NCBI RefSeq assembly: GCF_004103715.1
Contig: NZ_CP035282.1
Span: 1,726,673-1,790,672, forward strand
Source of the DNA: Acidilutibacter cellobiosedens
Lineage (GTDB): Bacteria; Bacillota; Clostridia; Tissierellales; Acidilutibacteraceae
Direction of reading: 5' to 3'
Length of the DNA: 64,000 nucleotides
A model generated the notes under the pieces. The model made no database searches and had not been told where the DNA came from. It worked only from the letters and a program-made list of their open reading frames with translations. Both the position numbers and the translations under genes were made by a program. Shown in pieces: positions 25,220-35,474 of this stretch. Every line of letters begins with the position of its first letter. Positions within the stretch are counted from its first letter, which is position 1.

Positions 25220-26749
25220 GTGGGAGAAACTATACAAAAAGTCAGGAATCAGTTAACTGAATTTTGGCAGAAAACAGATAAGAAAAAAAAAATCAAGATA
25301 GGAATCAGTGCTTTATTGGTAATCTTAGGTATTGTAATCTTAGTATTGATTTTTACCAGAACTAAATATGAGGTATTATATGATGATCTTTCTTTAAAGG
25401 ATTTGGGAGAAGTTACTAAGAAACTTGATGAATTGAATATAGAATGGAAAACCGGAGATAAAGAAACAACGATTCTTGTCCCGAAAGGCATGAAAAACAA
25501 GGTAAAAATAGAATTGGCGTCTTACGGTTTACCGAAGGAAGGATATAATTTTACCGATGCTTTTAATGATTCAAGTTGGACTATGACTGAATATGAGAAA
25601 AAGGAACGAATGAAGTATGCACTGCAGAATGAATTGGCTTCAACCATATCTGAGATAGACGGAGTAGAGAGTGCCACGGTGTACATAGATGAAAAAGAAG
25701 ATAGTGGCTTTGTAGTAGAAGATAATAAACAAGAAACTACTGCTTCGGTATTTTTGAAAAAAAGCGATAGTACTCCTTTGTCACAAGAAAAAATTACAGC
25801 TATTAAAAATTTGGTAGCAGGTTCTGTTAATATGAATCCCGAAAATGTTTCTCTTGTTGATGATCAGGGACAGCTTTTAGATGAGGAAAACGGTCAGAGT
25901 TCTGATACGAGTGATCAATATGCAATACAACAGAATCTTGAAAATAAAACTAATGAAAGTATTAGAAATTTCTTGGAGAATATGTTCGGATATGGGAATG
26001 TAGACGTAAGAAGCAGTTTTAAAATTAATTTTGATGTTGAAAATAGTAAGATAACTGAATTTTCTCCGCCTGTTGAAGGAAGCGAAGAGGGACTTGTAAG
26101 AAGTATGGAAGAAATAGAGGAGAATATGGTTGGAGACGAAGCCGAAGGGGTTCCGGGAACGGAAGAGAATCCCCCCGATTATCAGATGCCTGAAGACCAA
26201 AATGGTAAATATAATAAGGCAAGCCGGACTATTAATTATGAATTAAATGAAATAAATAAGGAAATAAGAAAGACTCCGGGACAGGTAGAAGGAGTGACTG
26301 TGGCAGTTCTTATAAATAAAAATGCACTATCTAGTGGAGAAATGACTGAAGAAAAAAAGAATGAAATATCCAAATTGGTTTATGCTGCTACCGGAATAGA
26401 TACAAAACAGGTACAAGTTAGCGCTGAAAACTTCAGTTCGGGTTCTGATAACACTGAGTTAAATAAGGGAAATTCACATCTTTTATTATGGCTGATAATA
26501 GGTGCTTTGGCAGCTGCGGGAGCCGGCGGATTTTTGATTTATAGAAAGAGAAAGCAAAAAGAAGAGGAAATGGAGTTAGATGAATTAGAAGAGGAAAATG
26601 AGTTAGAAAAGGAAGATACTGAAGTGAAACCTTCAGAGGAAATTGATTTTGATAAGAAAGAATCCGATATGAAAACTCAAATTGACAAGTTTATTGAAAA
26701 GAAGCCAGATGCAGTAGCGCAGCTATTGAGAACATGGCTGAATGAATAG
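25220..26749 (+). CDS. fliF: Flagellar MS-ring protein FliF
   Basis: FliF of 509 residues forms the membrane ring on which the flagellum is built. A transmembrane segment lies at about residues 27-47. The periplasmic ring-building motifs follow, with YEVLYDDLSLKDLGEV and EKKERMKYALQNELASTI. A second transmembrane helix is near residues 412-432 (LLLWLIIGALAAAGAGGFL), and the cytoplasmic tail binds FliG. I chose GTG 25220 because GAGGTGA (25209-25215) sits at proper spacing; TTG 25217 is the other option. Confidence 0.96.
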   Translation: MGETIQKVRNQLTEFWQKTDKKKKIKIGISALLVILGIVILVLIFTRTKYEVLYDDLSLKDLGEVTKKLDELNIEWKTGDKETTILVPKGMKNKVKIELASYGLPKEGYNFTDAFNDSSWTMTEYEKKERMKYALQNELASTISEIDGVESATVYIDEKEDSGFVVEDNKQETTASVFLKKSDSTPLSQEKITAIKNLVAGSVNMNPENVSLVDDQGQLLDEENGQSSDTSDQYAIQQNLENKTNESIRNFLENMFGYGNVDVRSSFKINFDVENSKITEFSPPVEGSEEGLVRSMEEIEENMVGDEAEGVPGTEENPPDYQMPEDQNGKYNKASRTINYELNEINKEIRKTPGQVEGVTVAVLINKNALSSGEMTEEKKNEISKLVYAATGIDTKQVQVSAENFSSGSDNTELNKGNSHLLLWLIIGALAAAGAGGFLIYRKRKQKEEEMELDELEEENELEKEDTEVKPSEEIDFDKKESDMKTQIDKFIEKKPDAVAQLLRTWLNE

Positions 26750-26760
26750 GAGTGACATTT

Positions 26761-27765
26761 ATGCCAAAGAAACAATTTACAGGCAAAGAAAAGGCGGCTA
26801 TACTACTAATTGCATTAGGGCCTCAGCGCTCAGCGGATATATTCAAGCATTTGGACGAAGATGAAATGGAAGAACTTACTCTGGAAATAGCAAACATAGG
26901 AAAGGTATCCCCTGAAGAAAAGGAAGAGGTAATAGAGGATTTTTATCAACTTTGTTTAGCACAGGAGTATATTTCAGAAGGCGGAATAAATTATGCGAAG
27001 GATATCTTGGAAAGAGCATTAGGTTCTGATAAGGCAACGGATATTATATCCAAGCTTACTTCCTCATTACAGGTGAGACCTTTTGAGTTTATCAAAAAAA
27101 CGGATATTAACCAGCTGTTAAACTATATACAAAATGAGCATCCCCAAACTATTGCCCTGATTTTATCCTATTTATCGCCAAGTCAGGCAGCGCAAATTTT
27201 GTCAAATTTGCCTCAGGAAAAACAATCTGAAGTTACAAGGAGGATTGCTATCATGGATAGCACTTCCCCCGAAATAGTAAAGAAGGTAGAAAAAGTATTG
27301 GAAAGTAAATTCTCGAGTATGATATCTCAAGATTTTGCTGCGACAGGGGGAATACAAACAGTTGTTGATATTTTGAATTCTGTGGATAGAGGAACCGAAA
27401 AGAATATTATGGAAGAGATGGATGTTAAAGATGCAGAATTAAGCGAAGAAATAAGAAAGAGAATGTTTGTATTTGAAGATATCATTTCTCTTGACAGCAA
27501 GAGTATTCAAAGAGTTGTCAGAGAGGTTGAAAATAGCCAATGGTCTATTGCTCTTAAAGGTTCAAGTCAGGATGTAAAAGAAGTTATATTTTCCAATATG
27601 TCTAAGAGACTTGTTGAGATGATAAAAGAAGATATTGATTTTATGGGACCTGTAAGGCTGAGAGATATAGAAGAGGCTCAACAGAATATAGTTAATGTGA
27701 TAAGAAAATTAGAAGAGGAAGGCGAAATAATTACTCCAAGGGGAGGAGATGAAATTATTGCCTAA
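26761..27765 (+). CDS. fliG: Flagellar motor switch protein FliG
   Basis: FliG of 334 residues connects the MS ring to the C ring and contacts MotA to generate torque. The start region FTGKEKAAILLIALGP is typical. The middle domain holds the EHPQ motif (NEHPQTIALILSYL). The C-terminal torque helix has charged residues in SIQRVVREVENSQ. ATG 26761 follows AGGAGTGA. The 3' end overlaps fliH by 17 bases. Confidence 0.97.
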   Translation: MPKKQFTGKEKAAILLIALGPQRSADIFKHLDEDEMEELTLEIANIGKVSPEEKEEVIEDFYQLCLAQEYISEGGINYAKDILERALGSDKATDIISKLTSSLQVRPFEFIKKTDINQLLNYIQNEHPQTIALILSYLSPSQAAQILSNLPQEKQSEVTRRIAIMDSTSPEIVKKVEKVLESKFSSMISQDFAATGGIQTVVDILNSVDRGTEKNIMEEMDVKDAELSEEIRKRMFVFEDIISLDSKSIQRVVREVENSQWSIALKGSSQDVKEVIFSNMSKRLVEMIKEDIDFMGPVRLRDIEEAQQNIVNVIRKLEEEGEIITPRGGDEIIA

Positions 27766-28549
27766 AATTATAAAATCTTTTCGGATAATTGAAAAAGAAG
27801 AGTTAGATGAAGAAAATATTGTTTCTCAAGACGATAGGGATAAAAACCTTGCCGATAGAAAAGTTCTTTTGAAGGAGGCTAAAAGGCAATATCGCATCAT
27901 TGTTAACGATGCTGAAGAAAAAGCTCAATCAATTTTAGAAAAGGCAAACAGAGATAATGAAAACTATTTAAATGATACTTACGAAAGAGCAAAAAAAATA
28001 CTCGAGGAGAGCAAGGAAGAAGGATATGAAAAGGGATATAAAGAGGGAACAAACAAGGGGTACGAAGAAGGAGCAAAAAAAGGGTTTGATGAAGGATACG
28101 GAGAGGGGAAAAGAAAATCCGATATTTTAATCCAAGAGGCTCTTGAGATAAAAAATGGTTATTTAAACAAAAGAGATTCTATCTATAAAGACATAGAAAA
28201 AGATGTAATATCCCTTGTAATCAATATATGTGAAAAGATATTGTACGAAAGAATGGATGAAAATAAAGAGCAGATTGTATCCCTTGTTTTAAAAGGTATT
28301 GAAAGTTTAAAGCCTGTAGCAAATATTACAGTAATAGTTTCCAAATATGATTATGACATAGTGGAAATGTCTAAAGCAAATATATTATCCAGAGCAAGCC
28401 TTGTTGACGAAATGGAAGTAAAAGTCGACAGCAATCTTGGTAAAGGAGACTGTATTATAGAAACGTCCAAGGGAAGTGTCGATGTAAGTCTTACAAATCA
28501 AATAAATGAAGTAAAAAAATTATTAAATAATATTTTAAGTAGCGAGTGA
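27749..28549 (+). CDS. fliH: Flagellar assembly protein FliH
   Basis: FliH of 266 residues regulates the export ATPase FliI and links it to the C ring. Residues about 40-90 form a charged coiled coil. A glycine-repeat helix follows, with repeating GYEKGYKEGTNKGYEEGAKKG spacing typical of FliH (GxxxG pattern). The C-terminal domain resembles the V-ATPase E-subunit fold. The start is uncertain: ATG 27749 is nearly fused to the GGAGGAG site, and TTG 27758 has better spacing. Confidence 0.92.
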   Translation: MKLLPKIIKSFRIIEKEELDEENIVSQDDRDKNLADRKVLLKEAKRQYRIIVNDAEEKAQSILEKANRDNENYLNDTYERAKKILEESKEEGYEKGYKEGTNKGYEEGAKKGFDEGYGEGKRKSDILIQEALEIKNGYLNKRDSIYKDIEKDVISLVINICEKILYERMDENKEQIVSLVLKGIESLKPVANITVIVSKYDYDIVEMSKANILSRASLVDEMEVKVDSNLGKGDCIIETSKGSVDVSLTNQINEVKKLLNNILSSE

Positions 28550-28554
28550 TATGA

Positions 28555-29895
28555 ATGATAGATAAGGTAGATATAAAAAAGTATATAAAGGCTGTTGAAG
28601 AAAAAAATTTTACTAAGTACTCGGGAAATATAACTAAGGTTACAGGTCTTACCATAGAATCTACCGGGCCTATGGTGAGCATGGGAGAGTTATGCTATAT
28701 ATACCCTCATAACCAAAGTACTCCAGTATTGGCTGAAGTAGTGGGATTTAAGGAAGATAAAATACTTCTGATGCCCTTGGGGATGATGGAAGGAATAGCA
28801 TCGGGAAGTACAGTAGTATCAAGCGGAAATTCTTTAAGGGTAAATGTAGGAGATGAATTGGTTGGAAGAGTAATAGACGGATTGGGAAATCCGATTGACG
28901 GAAAGGGTCCTATAAAAACTTTAAAGTATAATTCCGCTAATAGCAGTCCTCCCAATCCTCTGACAAGAAAGGTTATATCAGAACCTCTCCCTCTTGGAGT
29001 AAAAGCGATTGACGGATTATTAACTTGCGGTAAAGGTCAAAGAATCGGAATATTTTCAGGAAGCGGTGTCGGAAAGAGTACTCTTATGGGAATGATTTCG
29101 AGAAACAGCACTGCTGATATAAATGTTATAGGACTTATAGGTGAAAGAGGCAGAGAGGTGAGAGAATTTATTGAACATGATTTGAAGGAGGAAGGTCTTA
29201 AAAAATCGGTAGTTGTAGTATCTACATCGGATCAGCCTGCACTTATAAGGGTAAAAGGGGCAATGGTTACAACGGCTATTGCGGAATATTTCAGAGATAA
29301 AGGAAAAAATGTAATGCTTCTTATGGATTCTCTTACAAGATTTGCAATGGCACAAAGAGAAATCGGATTGGCAACAGGAGAACCTCCTGTGACCAGAGGG
29401 TTTACTCCATCCGTGTTTGCTGTTCTTCCGAGACTGTTGGAGCGTACAGGTACTTCCGATAAAGGGACGATAACGGGATTATATACTGTCCTTGTAGACG
29501 GAGATGATTTGAATGAACCTGTAACTGACGCAGTCAGAGGGATATTAGACGGACATATTGTTTTGTCAAGGAAATTGGCGAATCAAAACCATTATCCTGC
29601 TATTGATATATTAGCAAGTATAAGCAGAGTAATGCCCAATATAGTGGATAAAGAACATATGCAGGGAGCTAATGAAATAAAGGATGTGTTAGCTACATAT
29701 AAAGAAGCCGAAGATTTAATAAATATCGGAGCTTATAAAAGAGGTTCAAATAAAAAGATAGATATAGCAATTGAACTTATTGATGACATTAACAATTTTC
29801 TTACCCAAGAAACGTTGAAAAATTATACTTTTTCTGATGTTAAAGAAATGATTTTAAATATAAGCAAAAGAATAAATGAGCTTAAACATGTATAG
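28555..29895 (+). CDS. fliI: Flagellum-specific export ATPase FliI
   Basis: FliI of 446 residues energises export of flagellar subunits. It belongs to the F1-beta/type III ATPase family. Walker A SGSGVGKST lies near residues 168-176, with GERGREVREF and the Walker B region VMLLMDSLTRFAMAQREIG. The C-terminal YKEAEDLINIGAY is typical. It starts 5 bases after fliH. Confidence 0.98.
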   Translation: MIDKVDIKKYIKAVEEKNFTKYSGNITKVTGLTIESTGPMVSMGELCYIYPHNQSTPVLAEVVGFKEDKILLMPLGMMEGIASGSTVVSSGNSLRVNVGDELVGRVIDGLGNPIDGKGPIKTLKYNSANSSPPNPLTRKVISEPLPLGVKAIDGLLTCGKGQRIGIFSGSGVGKSTLMGMISRNSTADINVIGLIGERGREVREFIEHDLKEEGLKKSVVVVSTSDQPALIRVKGAMVTTAIAEYFRDKGKNVMLLMDSLTRFAMAQREIGLATGEPPVTRGFTPSVFAVLPRLLERTGTSDKGTITGLYTVLVDGDDLNEPVTDAVRGILDGHIVLSRKLANQNHYPAIDILASISRVMPNIVDKEHMQGANEIKDVLATYKEAEDLINIGAYKRGSNKKIDIAIELIDDINNFLTQETLKNYTFSDVKEMILNISKRINELKHV

Positions 29896-29906
29896 AGGTG
29901 AAGCAT

Positions 29907-30347
29907 ATGGAAAAGTTTAATTTTAAATTTGATAAGGTGCTGAATTATAAGTCAACTGTGGAAACTGTTAAAAAAGCGAATTATGGTAAATTAAAAGAAG
30001 AACTGAATAAAGAAGAAGATATACTAAATGGATATTATGACCATAAGGAAGATATGAAAACAAAGAAAAATGAGGAAGTTGCTAATACTAAAATAGGAAA
30101 TATGCAACTTTACAGTAAATATCTAAATGATCTTAAGAACAAAATTGAAAAGCAGGAAAATGTGGTAGTTAATAAAAGAATAGATGTGGACAAGTCAAAG
30201 GAAGAACTTGTTGAAGCTTCTAAAGAGAAGAAGATATTTGAAAGGCTAAAAGAAAATAAACATGAAGAATATCTGTATTTAGAAAAATTATCGGAGGACA
30301 AAATTGTCGATAATTTGGTCAGCTACAGATCCAACGCCCGAGGATAG
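29907..30347 (+). CDS. fliJ: Flagellar export protein FliJ
   Basis: FliJ of 146 residues is a coiled-coil stalk-like protein that couples FliI to FlhA. The sequence is almost entirely charged helix, beginning FNFKFDKVLNYKSTVE. Identity rests on its size, coiled-coil character and position between fliI and the next motility gene. ATG 29907 follows GAGGTGA; GTG 29898 lies inside that site. Confidence 0.9.
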   Translation: MEKFNFKFDKVLNYKSTVETVKKANYGKLKEELNKEEDILNGYYDHKEDMKTKKNEEVANTKIGNMQLYSKYLNDLKNKIEKQENVVVNKRIDVDKSKEELVEASKEKKIFERLKENKHEEYLYLEKLSEDKIVDNLVSYRSNARG

Positions 30348-30357
30348 GGGGACTATA

Positions 30358-31677
30358 ATGGAAAAGGCAGGGAAAATAAAAAACGAAAAAAGCAAACAAA
30401 ATATAAAAAAATATAGGCAGAACGCAGAGCATGCAGTAAATGAAAAGAATAATGAAGAAAACAAGAAAAAAGGCAAAAAAAGAATTGTTTTAATATTAGT
30501 TATGATATTTATAATAATATTTTTAGTGTCCGGTGTTTTAATATATTTCAACAACAAGACATTTAAGACAAAAGTCAACGGTGCTTTGAGTAATGTTCCG
30601 GAGTTTATAGGTTCTCATTTTGGAGATCAGCCTACGGAAGAAAATAAAGAAGAGATGAGAAAATATATGGCGAATTATTATTTGTCTCTTGAAGCTGACA
30701 GGGCTGCCGATAAATTATATGTAGTTAAAAAGGATAATGAAGGATTATTTAATGATATTATCAAGACAATGAATGATGTTTCCTCTGCCGGAACGGAGAG
30801 TATACTTAAGCTGATAAGGAATATGGATCTAAGAAAGAATTCCCTTTCTTCGATATATGATGAAATACGAAAAGATGAAAAAAGTCAATTAGAGGATGAA
30901 ATATCAAGATTCGAAGATATGGATACATATTTAGCTATAAACGAAATTGAGAGAAGATGCAAAGAGGATGGAGATTTTGCAGGAAAGCTTCCTCAAATGC
31001 TTAAATATATGGACGAGGATAAAGCGGGAGAGATATTATATTATATAGACGAAGGAATAAGAAATGAGATTCTTTCGGGATTGGATCAAAAAAGCAGAGG
31101 TGAGCTTGAGAGCTTGATGCTGAAAGAAGAAACTGATAAAAATAAATATGCAGATTTGTCAAAGCTGTATGAATTACGACCTGTTGATGTGTGTGTAAAG
31201 GAAATAGGAAATACAGACACTTATTCTATTGAAGAACTGGCTGATATTTATTTAAATTTAAGTATTAAAAAATCATCGGATATACTGTCAAGAGTGGAAG
31301 ACGAAGACTTTATGAAGGATATTTTATCGGCTGTAAGGAAAGAAGAACAACTTCAAAGAAGAGAACAAAACGTTGCTGAAAAAATGAGCGAAGGAATTAA
31401 ATTTATCAGTGAATACAATAAAAAAATTGATGAATTGGTGGAAGTATATAAGAAAATGGATCCTTCAGATGTAGGAAATATTTTAGAAAGTATGATGGGG
31501 AATAATAAAACAGTTACCAAGTTTGAAGTTGATTCAACTCCTGTATTTGAAATATCGGATTCCACAATAGTATTGGATGTACTTGGAAAGATGAAAAAGT
31601 CTGCAGTATCTGAAATACTGGGTTCGATGAGTGCGAAAAACGCTGCGGAACTTACTCAAATGCTGGCTAAACCTTAA
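30358..31677 (+). CDS. YlxF/MotE-like flagellar protein, enlarged
   Basis: This 439-residue protein sits at the ylxF position between fliJ and fliK. A basic N-terminus is followed by one transmembrane helix (about residues 41-63, IVLILVMIFIIIFLVSGVLIYF). Several helical repeats follow that resemble the MgtE N-terminal superhelix: KLPQMLKYMDEDKAGEILYY, DPSDVGNILESMM and SAVSEILGSMSAKNAAELTQML. YlxF of B. subtilis and MotE of rhizobia are about half this size, with one such region. ATG 30358 follows a GGGG site. The function is probably a scaffold near the motor, by inference. Confidence 0.75.
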   Translation: MEKAGKIKNEKSKQNIKKYRQNAEHAVNEKNNEENKKKGKKRIVLILVMIFIIIFLVSGVLIYFNNKTFKTKVNGALSNVPEFIGSHFGDQPTEENKEEMRKYMANYYLSLEADRAADKLYVVKKDNEGLFNDIIKTMNDVSSAGTESILKLIRNMDLRKNSLSSIYDEIRKDEKSQLEDEISRFEDMDTYLAINEIERRCKEDGDFAGKLPQMLKYMDEDKAGEILYYIDEGIRNEILSGLDQKSRGELESLMLKEETDKNKYADLSKLYELRPVDVCVKEIGNTDTYSIEELADIYLNLSIKKSSDILSRVEDEDFMKDILSAVRKEEQLQRREQNVAEKMSEGIKFISEYNKKIDELVEVYKKMDPSDVGNILESMMGNNKTVTKFEVDSTPVFEISDSTIVLDVLGKMKKSAVSEILGSMSAKNAAELTQMLAKP

Positions 31678-31712
31678 AATATAATTATCTAACATTGAAA
31701 GGAGGTGAGAAA

Positions 31713-33131
31713 GTGCAGGAATTAAATTTAAAAATCTTTGATATAGGAACAGCTGTGGTGTCCAATAAAGGAAAGGTAGACACAAAACACGGAATAAATT
31801 CACAGTTTGATAAACTGTTGAATGAAGTTAAATCCAAATATGGAATAGAAGATAAAGAAAGCAATGATTCCAAGAGTAAAGTAATTTCAAAAGTAGATCC
31901 TAAAGAAAGCATTGAGAAAAATGGCATTAATGACATTAAGGAGGATACTAAAATTGAAGATGCCGAACCTTTGGAAGATAATGAAGAAACTGAGGATGAG
32001 ACTTTAACGAATAAGGACATTGTTCTTTCTGTTCTTCAAAATATTATCAGTATTTTGGAAGATATCGATACAGGTAAACTTGATGATTCATCCACGAAAG
32101 ATGCATTAAAGGAATGCAAGAAAATTATAGAGGATATCCAAGATATGGTTGTTAACTTAAAGCCGGAAGAAGAGAGCAATATTTTGGGACTTATCCAAGA
32201 TAAAATAGAAAAATTCGGAGAGCTGATGGACAGCATAAAGGCAATAAAGAATACTGATGAAGACATTCTTTTGAAAGATGATCTGAATAATTTGGATTTA
32301 ATGTTAAAATCACTAAAGGGAGAAATTGTGAAGGATAATACCACGGCTGAGAAAAGCAATGAATCGGCAAATAACAAATCAATTTTTAACAGCCGTTATG
32401 ATGTGAAAAATGGGGAAACTTCCGGAGACAATGATAAAGAATTATTAAACAATTCGACAAAAGCAGATGAAAATCAGTTAAAGGCATCCCAAGAAGTTAA
32501 CAGGCAGCCGGAAACGGAAAATTCGTCAAAGATGGAAATGTCGGAAGAAAATAATCAAAGCAAAGATGGGGCAGAAGAGGAAGCAAATATTAAAGAATCA
32601 AAGGGAGAATCATTTTTAAGTTTAATTAAAAATGATAATACCGTTTCAAAGGAATCCGCTGTTTTTAAAAGTGATATTCCCCAAGTGAACAAAGAAAACA
32701 TAATAGAGCAGGTAGCAGAAAAAATCAAGATTTTAGTAAATGACGGCAACGAAGGCAAGCAGGAAGTAAGAATAAAGCTTAAGCCCGAGATACTGGGGGA
32801 ATTGGTTCTGAAAGTAGAGGTAGAGAAAGGAGTTGTCATAGCAAGAGCTGTAGTGGATAATTTTAGAACCAAGGAGTTACTGGAAATGAATATAAACCAG
32901 CTGCAGGAAGGGCTGAAAGAGCAAGGACTGGATATAAAAACATTTAGTGTATATGTAGGGAATAACAGTGATTTTGAAAAAGAAGGCAAAAATAATTTCT
33001 TCAGCAATAAGAGAAATAAAAAAGTAAAAATGAAGAATGTTAATTTAGAAGGAATTGGTAATTATGATGCTTCTATGTTCGTTGAGAATTTATCGAATAC
33101 GGAAGTCGGAAAACTTGATTTAATGGCATAG
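31713..33131 (+). CDS. fliK: Flagellar hook-length control protein FliK
   Basis: FliK of 472 residues measures the hook and switches export specificity by acting on FlhB. The N-terminal 330 residues are acidic, low in complexity and rich in Asn, Ser, Glu and Lys, as expected for the ruler part. The conserved C-terminal domain lies at about residues 345-430 ([20 protein letters not shown], then [15 protein letters not shown]). GTG 31713 follows a strong GGAGGTGA (31701-31708). Confidence 0.93.
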   Translation: MQELNLKIFDIGTAVVSNKGKVDTKHGINSQFDKLLNEVKSKYGIEDKESNDSKSKVISKVDPKESIEKNGINDIKEDTKIEDAEPLEDNEETEDETLTNKDIVLSVLQNIISILEDIDTGKLDDSSTKDALKECKKIIEDIQDMVVNLKPEEESNILGLIQDKIEKFGELMDSIKAIKNTDEDILLKDDLNNLDLMLKSLKGEIVKDNTTAEKSNESANNKSIFNSRYDVKNGETSGDNDKELLNNSTKADENQLKASQEVNRQPETENSSKMEMSEENNQSKDGAEEEANIKESKGESFLSLIKNDNTVSKESAVFKSDIPQVNKENIIEQVAEKIKILVNDGNEGKQEVRIKLKPEILGELVLKVEVEKGVVIARAVVDNFRTKELLEMNINQLQEGLKEQGLDIKTFSVYVGNNSDFEKEGKNNFFSNKRNKKVKMKNVNLEGIGNYDASMFVENLSNTEVGKLDLMA

Positions 33132-33142
33132 GAGGTGTAAAA

Positions 33143-33532
33143 ATGGCAGTTGATGGTGTAAATAACAATGAACCGGTATATTGGTTCAAAGATGAAAAAG
33201 AACAAACCGAACAAACAGAAAAAAGTAATTCGTTGGATAAGGATGCTTTTTTAAGGCTTTTAATGACGCAAATGTCTCATCAGGATCCTTTAAATCCCAT
33301 GGAAGATAAGGACATGTTGGCTCAGCTCGCACAATTTTCTTCCTTGGAGCAGATGAATAATTTAAATACCAATTTTAATTCCGCAAAGGATGAAATAGTG
33401 GAATCTCTTGAAAATATGAATAATAATCAGATTGATGCAAACATTGAAATACTCAAAGAAATAATAAATATAAAAAAAGCGATGGAAGCCTACGGAGGAG
33501 ACGAATCTCAAAAAGATTCAACAGAAGGTTAA
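33143..33532 (+). CDS. flgD: Flagellar hook assembly protein FlgD, minimal form
   Basis: FlgD of 129 residues caps the growing hook. The N-terminal domain is intact: [27 protein letters not shown] and [12 protein letters not shown]. The C-terminal Ig/Tudor-like domains of the roughly 230-residue Gram-negative protein are absent, as is usual in many Bacillota. GGAGGTG precedes the ATG. It lies between fliK and the TIGR02530-type gene. Confidence 0.95.
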   Translation: MAVDGVNNNEPVYWFKDEKEQTEQTEKSNSLDKDAFLRLLMTQMSHQDPLNPMEDKDMLAQLAQFSSLEQMNNLNTNFNSAKDEIVESLENMNNNQIDANIEILKEIINIKKAMEAYGGDESQKDSTEG

Positions 33533-33559
33533 AATCATGTTTTATTAGGAGCTGTTATT

Positions 33560-33946
33560 ATGGAAGAAATAAATGTTAAACAGTTGGAAAGTAGGATTAT
33601 AACTAATTCTCCCCAAAATATCTCTAAGGGAAATGTAAATGTAGAAAATAAAAATTTCCAACATATATTAGATAGGATTAAGGCTAATCAGGAAGAAATT
33701 AAATTTTCCAAACATGCCTTGGAAAGAATGGACGGAAGAAAAATAGAATTAAGTACGGACGAAACGGACAAGCTTAACAAAGCAGTGGAAAAAGCTGAGA
33801 AAAAAGGAGTAAAGGATGCTTTGATTCTAATGGGAGATAAGGCATTTATAGCGAGCATTAAAAATAGAACTATTATTACAACTGTTGACAGAGAAGGATT
33901 AAGAGATAATGTTTTTACAAATATAGACGGAGCGGTAATAATATAG
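33560..33946 (+). CDS. Flagellar operon protein, TIGR02530-type
   Basis: This 128-residue protein carries the motif IKFSKHALERMDGRKIELS, then KAVEKAEKKGVKDALILMGDKAFIASIKNRTIIT. This is the conserved pattern of the small flagellar operon protein found between flgD and flgE in Bacillota. Its biochemical role is not established; a hook assembly function is inferred from position. TTAGGAG precedes the ATG. Confidence 0.88.
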   Translation: MEEINVKQLESRIITNSPQNISKGNVNVENKNFQHILDRIKANQEEIKFSKHALERMDGRKIELSTDETDKLNKAVEKAEKKGVKDALILMGDKAFIASIKNRTIITTVDREGLRDNVFTNIDGAVII

Positions 33947-33947
33947 C

Positions 33948-33997
33948 CGGACCTATTAAGGAGGCTATTATATCTGAACGACAGAGGATATAGTCCG
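33948..33997 (+). other. Folded intergenic segment with an unused Shine-Dalgarno
   Basis: CGGA (33948-33951) can pair with TCCG (33994-33997), and TATATC (33969-33974) with GATATA (33987-33992). The left internal loop contains AAGGAGG (33958-33964), a perfect ribosome binding sequence with no ATG, GTG or TTG at suitable distance. The true flgE site lies downstream at 34011-34015. The purpose is unknown. Confidence 0.35.
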
Positions 33998-34023
33998 TTC
34001 TTAAAAAATAGGAGGAATGTATT

Positions 34024-35466
34024 ATGATGAGGTCAATGTACTCCGCAGTTTCAGGGCTTAGGGCACATCAGACGAAGATGGATGTTATAGGAAACAATAT
34101 AGCCAATATAAATACTGTGGGATATAAAAAGAGTCAGGTGGCTTTTCAGGATTTGTTAAATCAGCTTGTCAGAGGAGCAGGAGCACCTCAGGACGGAAAG
34201 GGAGGTACGAATCCTCAGCAGGTAGGGCTTGGAGTTGGCATAGGTTCGATAAATACCATTCAAACTCAGGGAAATACTCAGGCTACCGACAGTCCTACAG
34301 ATGTAATGATTGACGGTGAAGGATTTTTTGTGGTGACGGATGATACTAATTTTGAAAACAGATATTATACAAGAGCGGGGAATTTTACATTTGACAGGGC
34401 AGGAAATTTGGTTACGGCCGACGGATATAAGGTATTAGGCTACGGTGCCGACGAAGACGGGAACATTACGTCGGAGATCCGCCCCATAGTTGTAAACCGC
34501 TCTGAAACCGTGGCACCTACAACTACAAGGAATATTCAGTTTGACGGTAATTTGGATTCAAGGATGGATTTGCCCTATGAGGCTGTTGAGACTCAAGATG
34601 CAAGCGGTAAAAAGTACAAATTGGTTTTAAATAATGACGGGATATATAAAACCGATACTATAATCAGAGACAGCTTGGGAAACGGATATAAAGTTGAGTT
34701 TGAAATTTCAAAGAAGATAAAGGAAGGATTTTTTGATGGTAAAGGTAATTGGCCGGAGGAAATCGGGACCGGTGAATATGATACCAAAGAGGAAGCATTG
34801 GCTGATTTAGGGCATCTTTCCGGTGAATGGCAGTACAGGATACTTTCTATAAAGCCGGAAGGAGGAGACGGAAAAGAAATTACCCCTGTCGATGAATCTA
34901 AAGGATTTAAAGACATAGTCTTTAGCTCTGACGGAAAATTGACTACGGGAGGAAGTTTACAGATTAAAATAAAAGACGATGAAACAGGATTCGGAGAGAG
35001 AAATGAAAGCGGAGGATACAACAACATAATAAATGTGGACCTTTCACAATTGCATCAATATGCCGATGATACTTCCGCAAAGCCTAAGATTTTGGAAGGA
35101 AATACAGCCGGAGTAATAGAAGGATTTTCTATTTCCCCTAATGGGGAAGTTGTAGGGCAATTCAGCAACGGCGAAAAAAAGACTTTGGGGCAGTTGATTT
35201 TGGCTAAATTTGATAACTCCATGGGGCTTCAAAAACTCGGAGGAAATTTATTTACGGATACAAGAAATTCCGGAGAGCCTCAGGTAGGGAAACCTGGCGC
35301 CAGTGGTTATGGGTCGACAAAATCAGGTTCTTTGGAGATGTCCAACGTAGATATTTCTATGGAGTTTACGGAGATGATTACTACTGAAAGAGGATTTCAA
35401 GCAAATTCAAGGATTATAACGACTTCCGATGAGATGCTTCAGGAACTTGTAAATATGAAAAGATAA
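34024..35466 (+). CDS. flgE: Flagellar hook protein FlgE
   Basis: FlgE of 480 residues builds the hook. The N-terminus MRSMYSAVSGLRAHQTKMDVIGNNIANINTVGYKK pattern (SAVSGLRAHQ and NNIANINTVGYK) and the C-terminal VDISMEFTEMITTERGFQAN segment are diagnostic of hook proteins. The middle, about residues 150-370, forms the surface domains and is variable. GGAGG (34011-34015) supports ATG 34024; ATG 34027 is adjacent. A GC-rich hairpin follows the stop. Confidence 0.97.
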   Translation: MMRSMYSAVSGLRAHQTKMDVIGNNIANINTVGYKKSQVAFQDLLNQLVRGAGAPQDGKGGTNPQQVGLGVGIGSINTIQTQGNTQATDSPTDVMIDGEGFFVVTDDTNFENRYYTRAGNFTFDRAGNLVTADGYKVLGYGADEDGNITSEIRPIVVNRSETVAPTTTRNIQFDGNLDSRMDLPYEAVETQDASGKKYKLVLNNDGIYKTDTIIRDSLGNGYKVEFEISKKIKEGFFDGKGNWPEEIGTGEYDTKEEALADLGHLSGEWQYRILSIKPEGGDGKEITPVDESKGFKDIVFSSDGKLTTGGSLQIKIKDDETGFGERNESGGYNNIINVDLSQLHQYADDTSAKPKILEGNTAGVIEGFSISPNGEVVGQFSNGEKKTLGQLILAKFDNSMGLQKLGGNLFTDTRNSGEPQVGKPGASGYGSTKSGSLEMSNVDISMEFTEMITTERGFQANSRIITTSDEMLQELVNMKR

Positions 35467-35474
35467 TATTAAAA

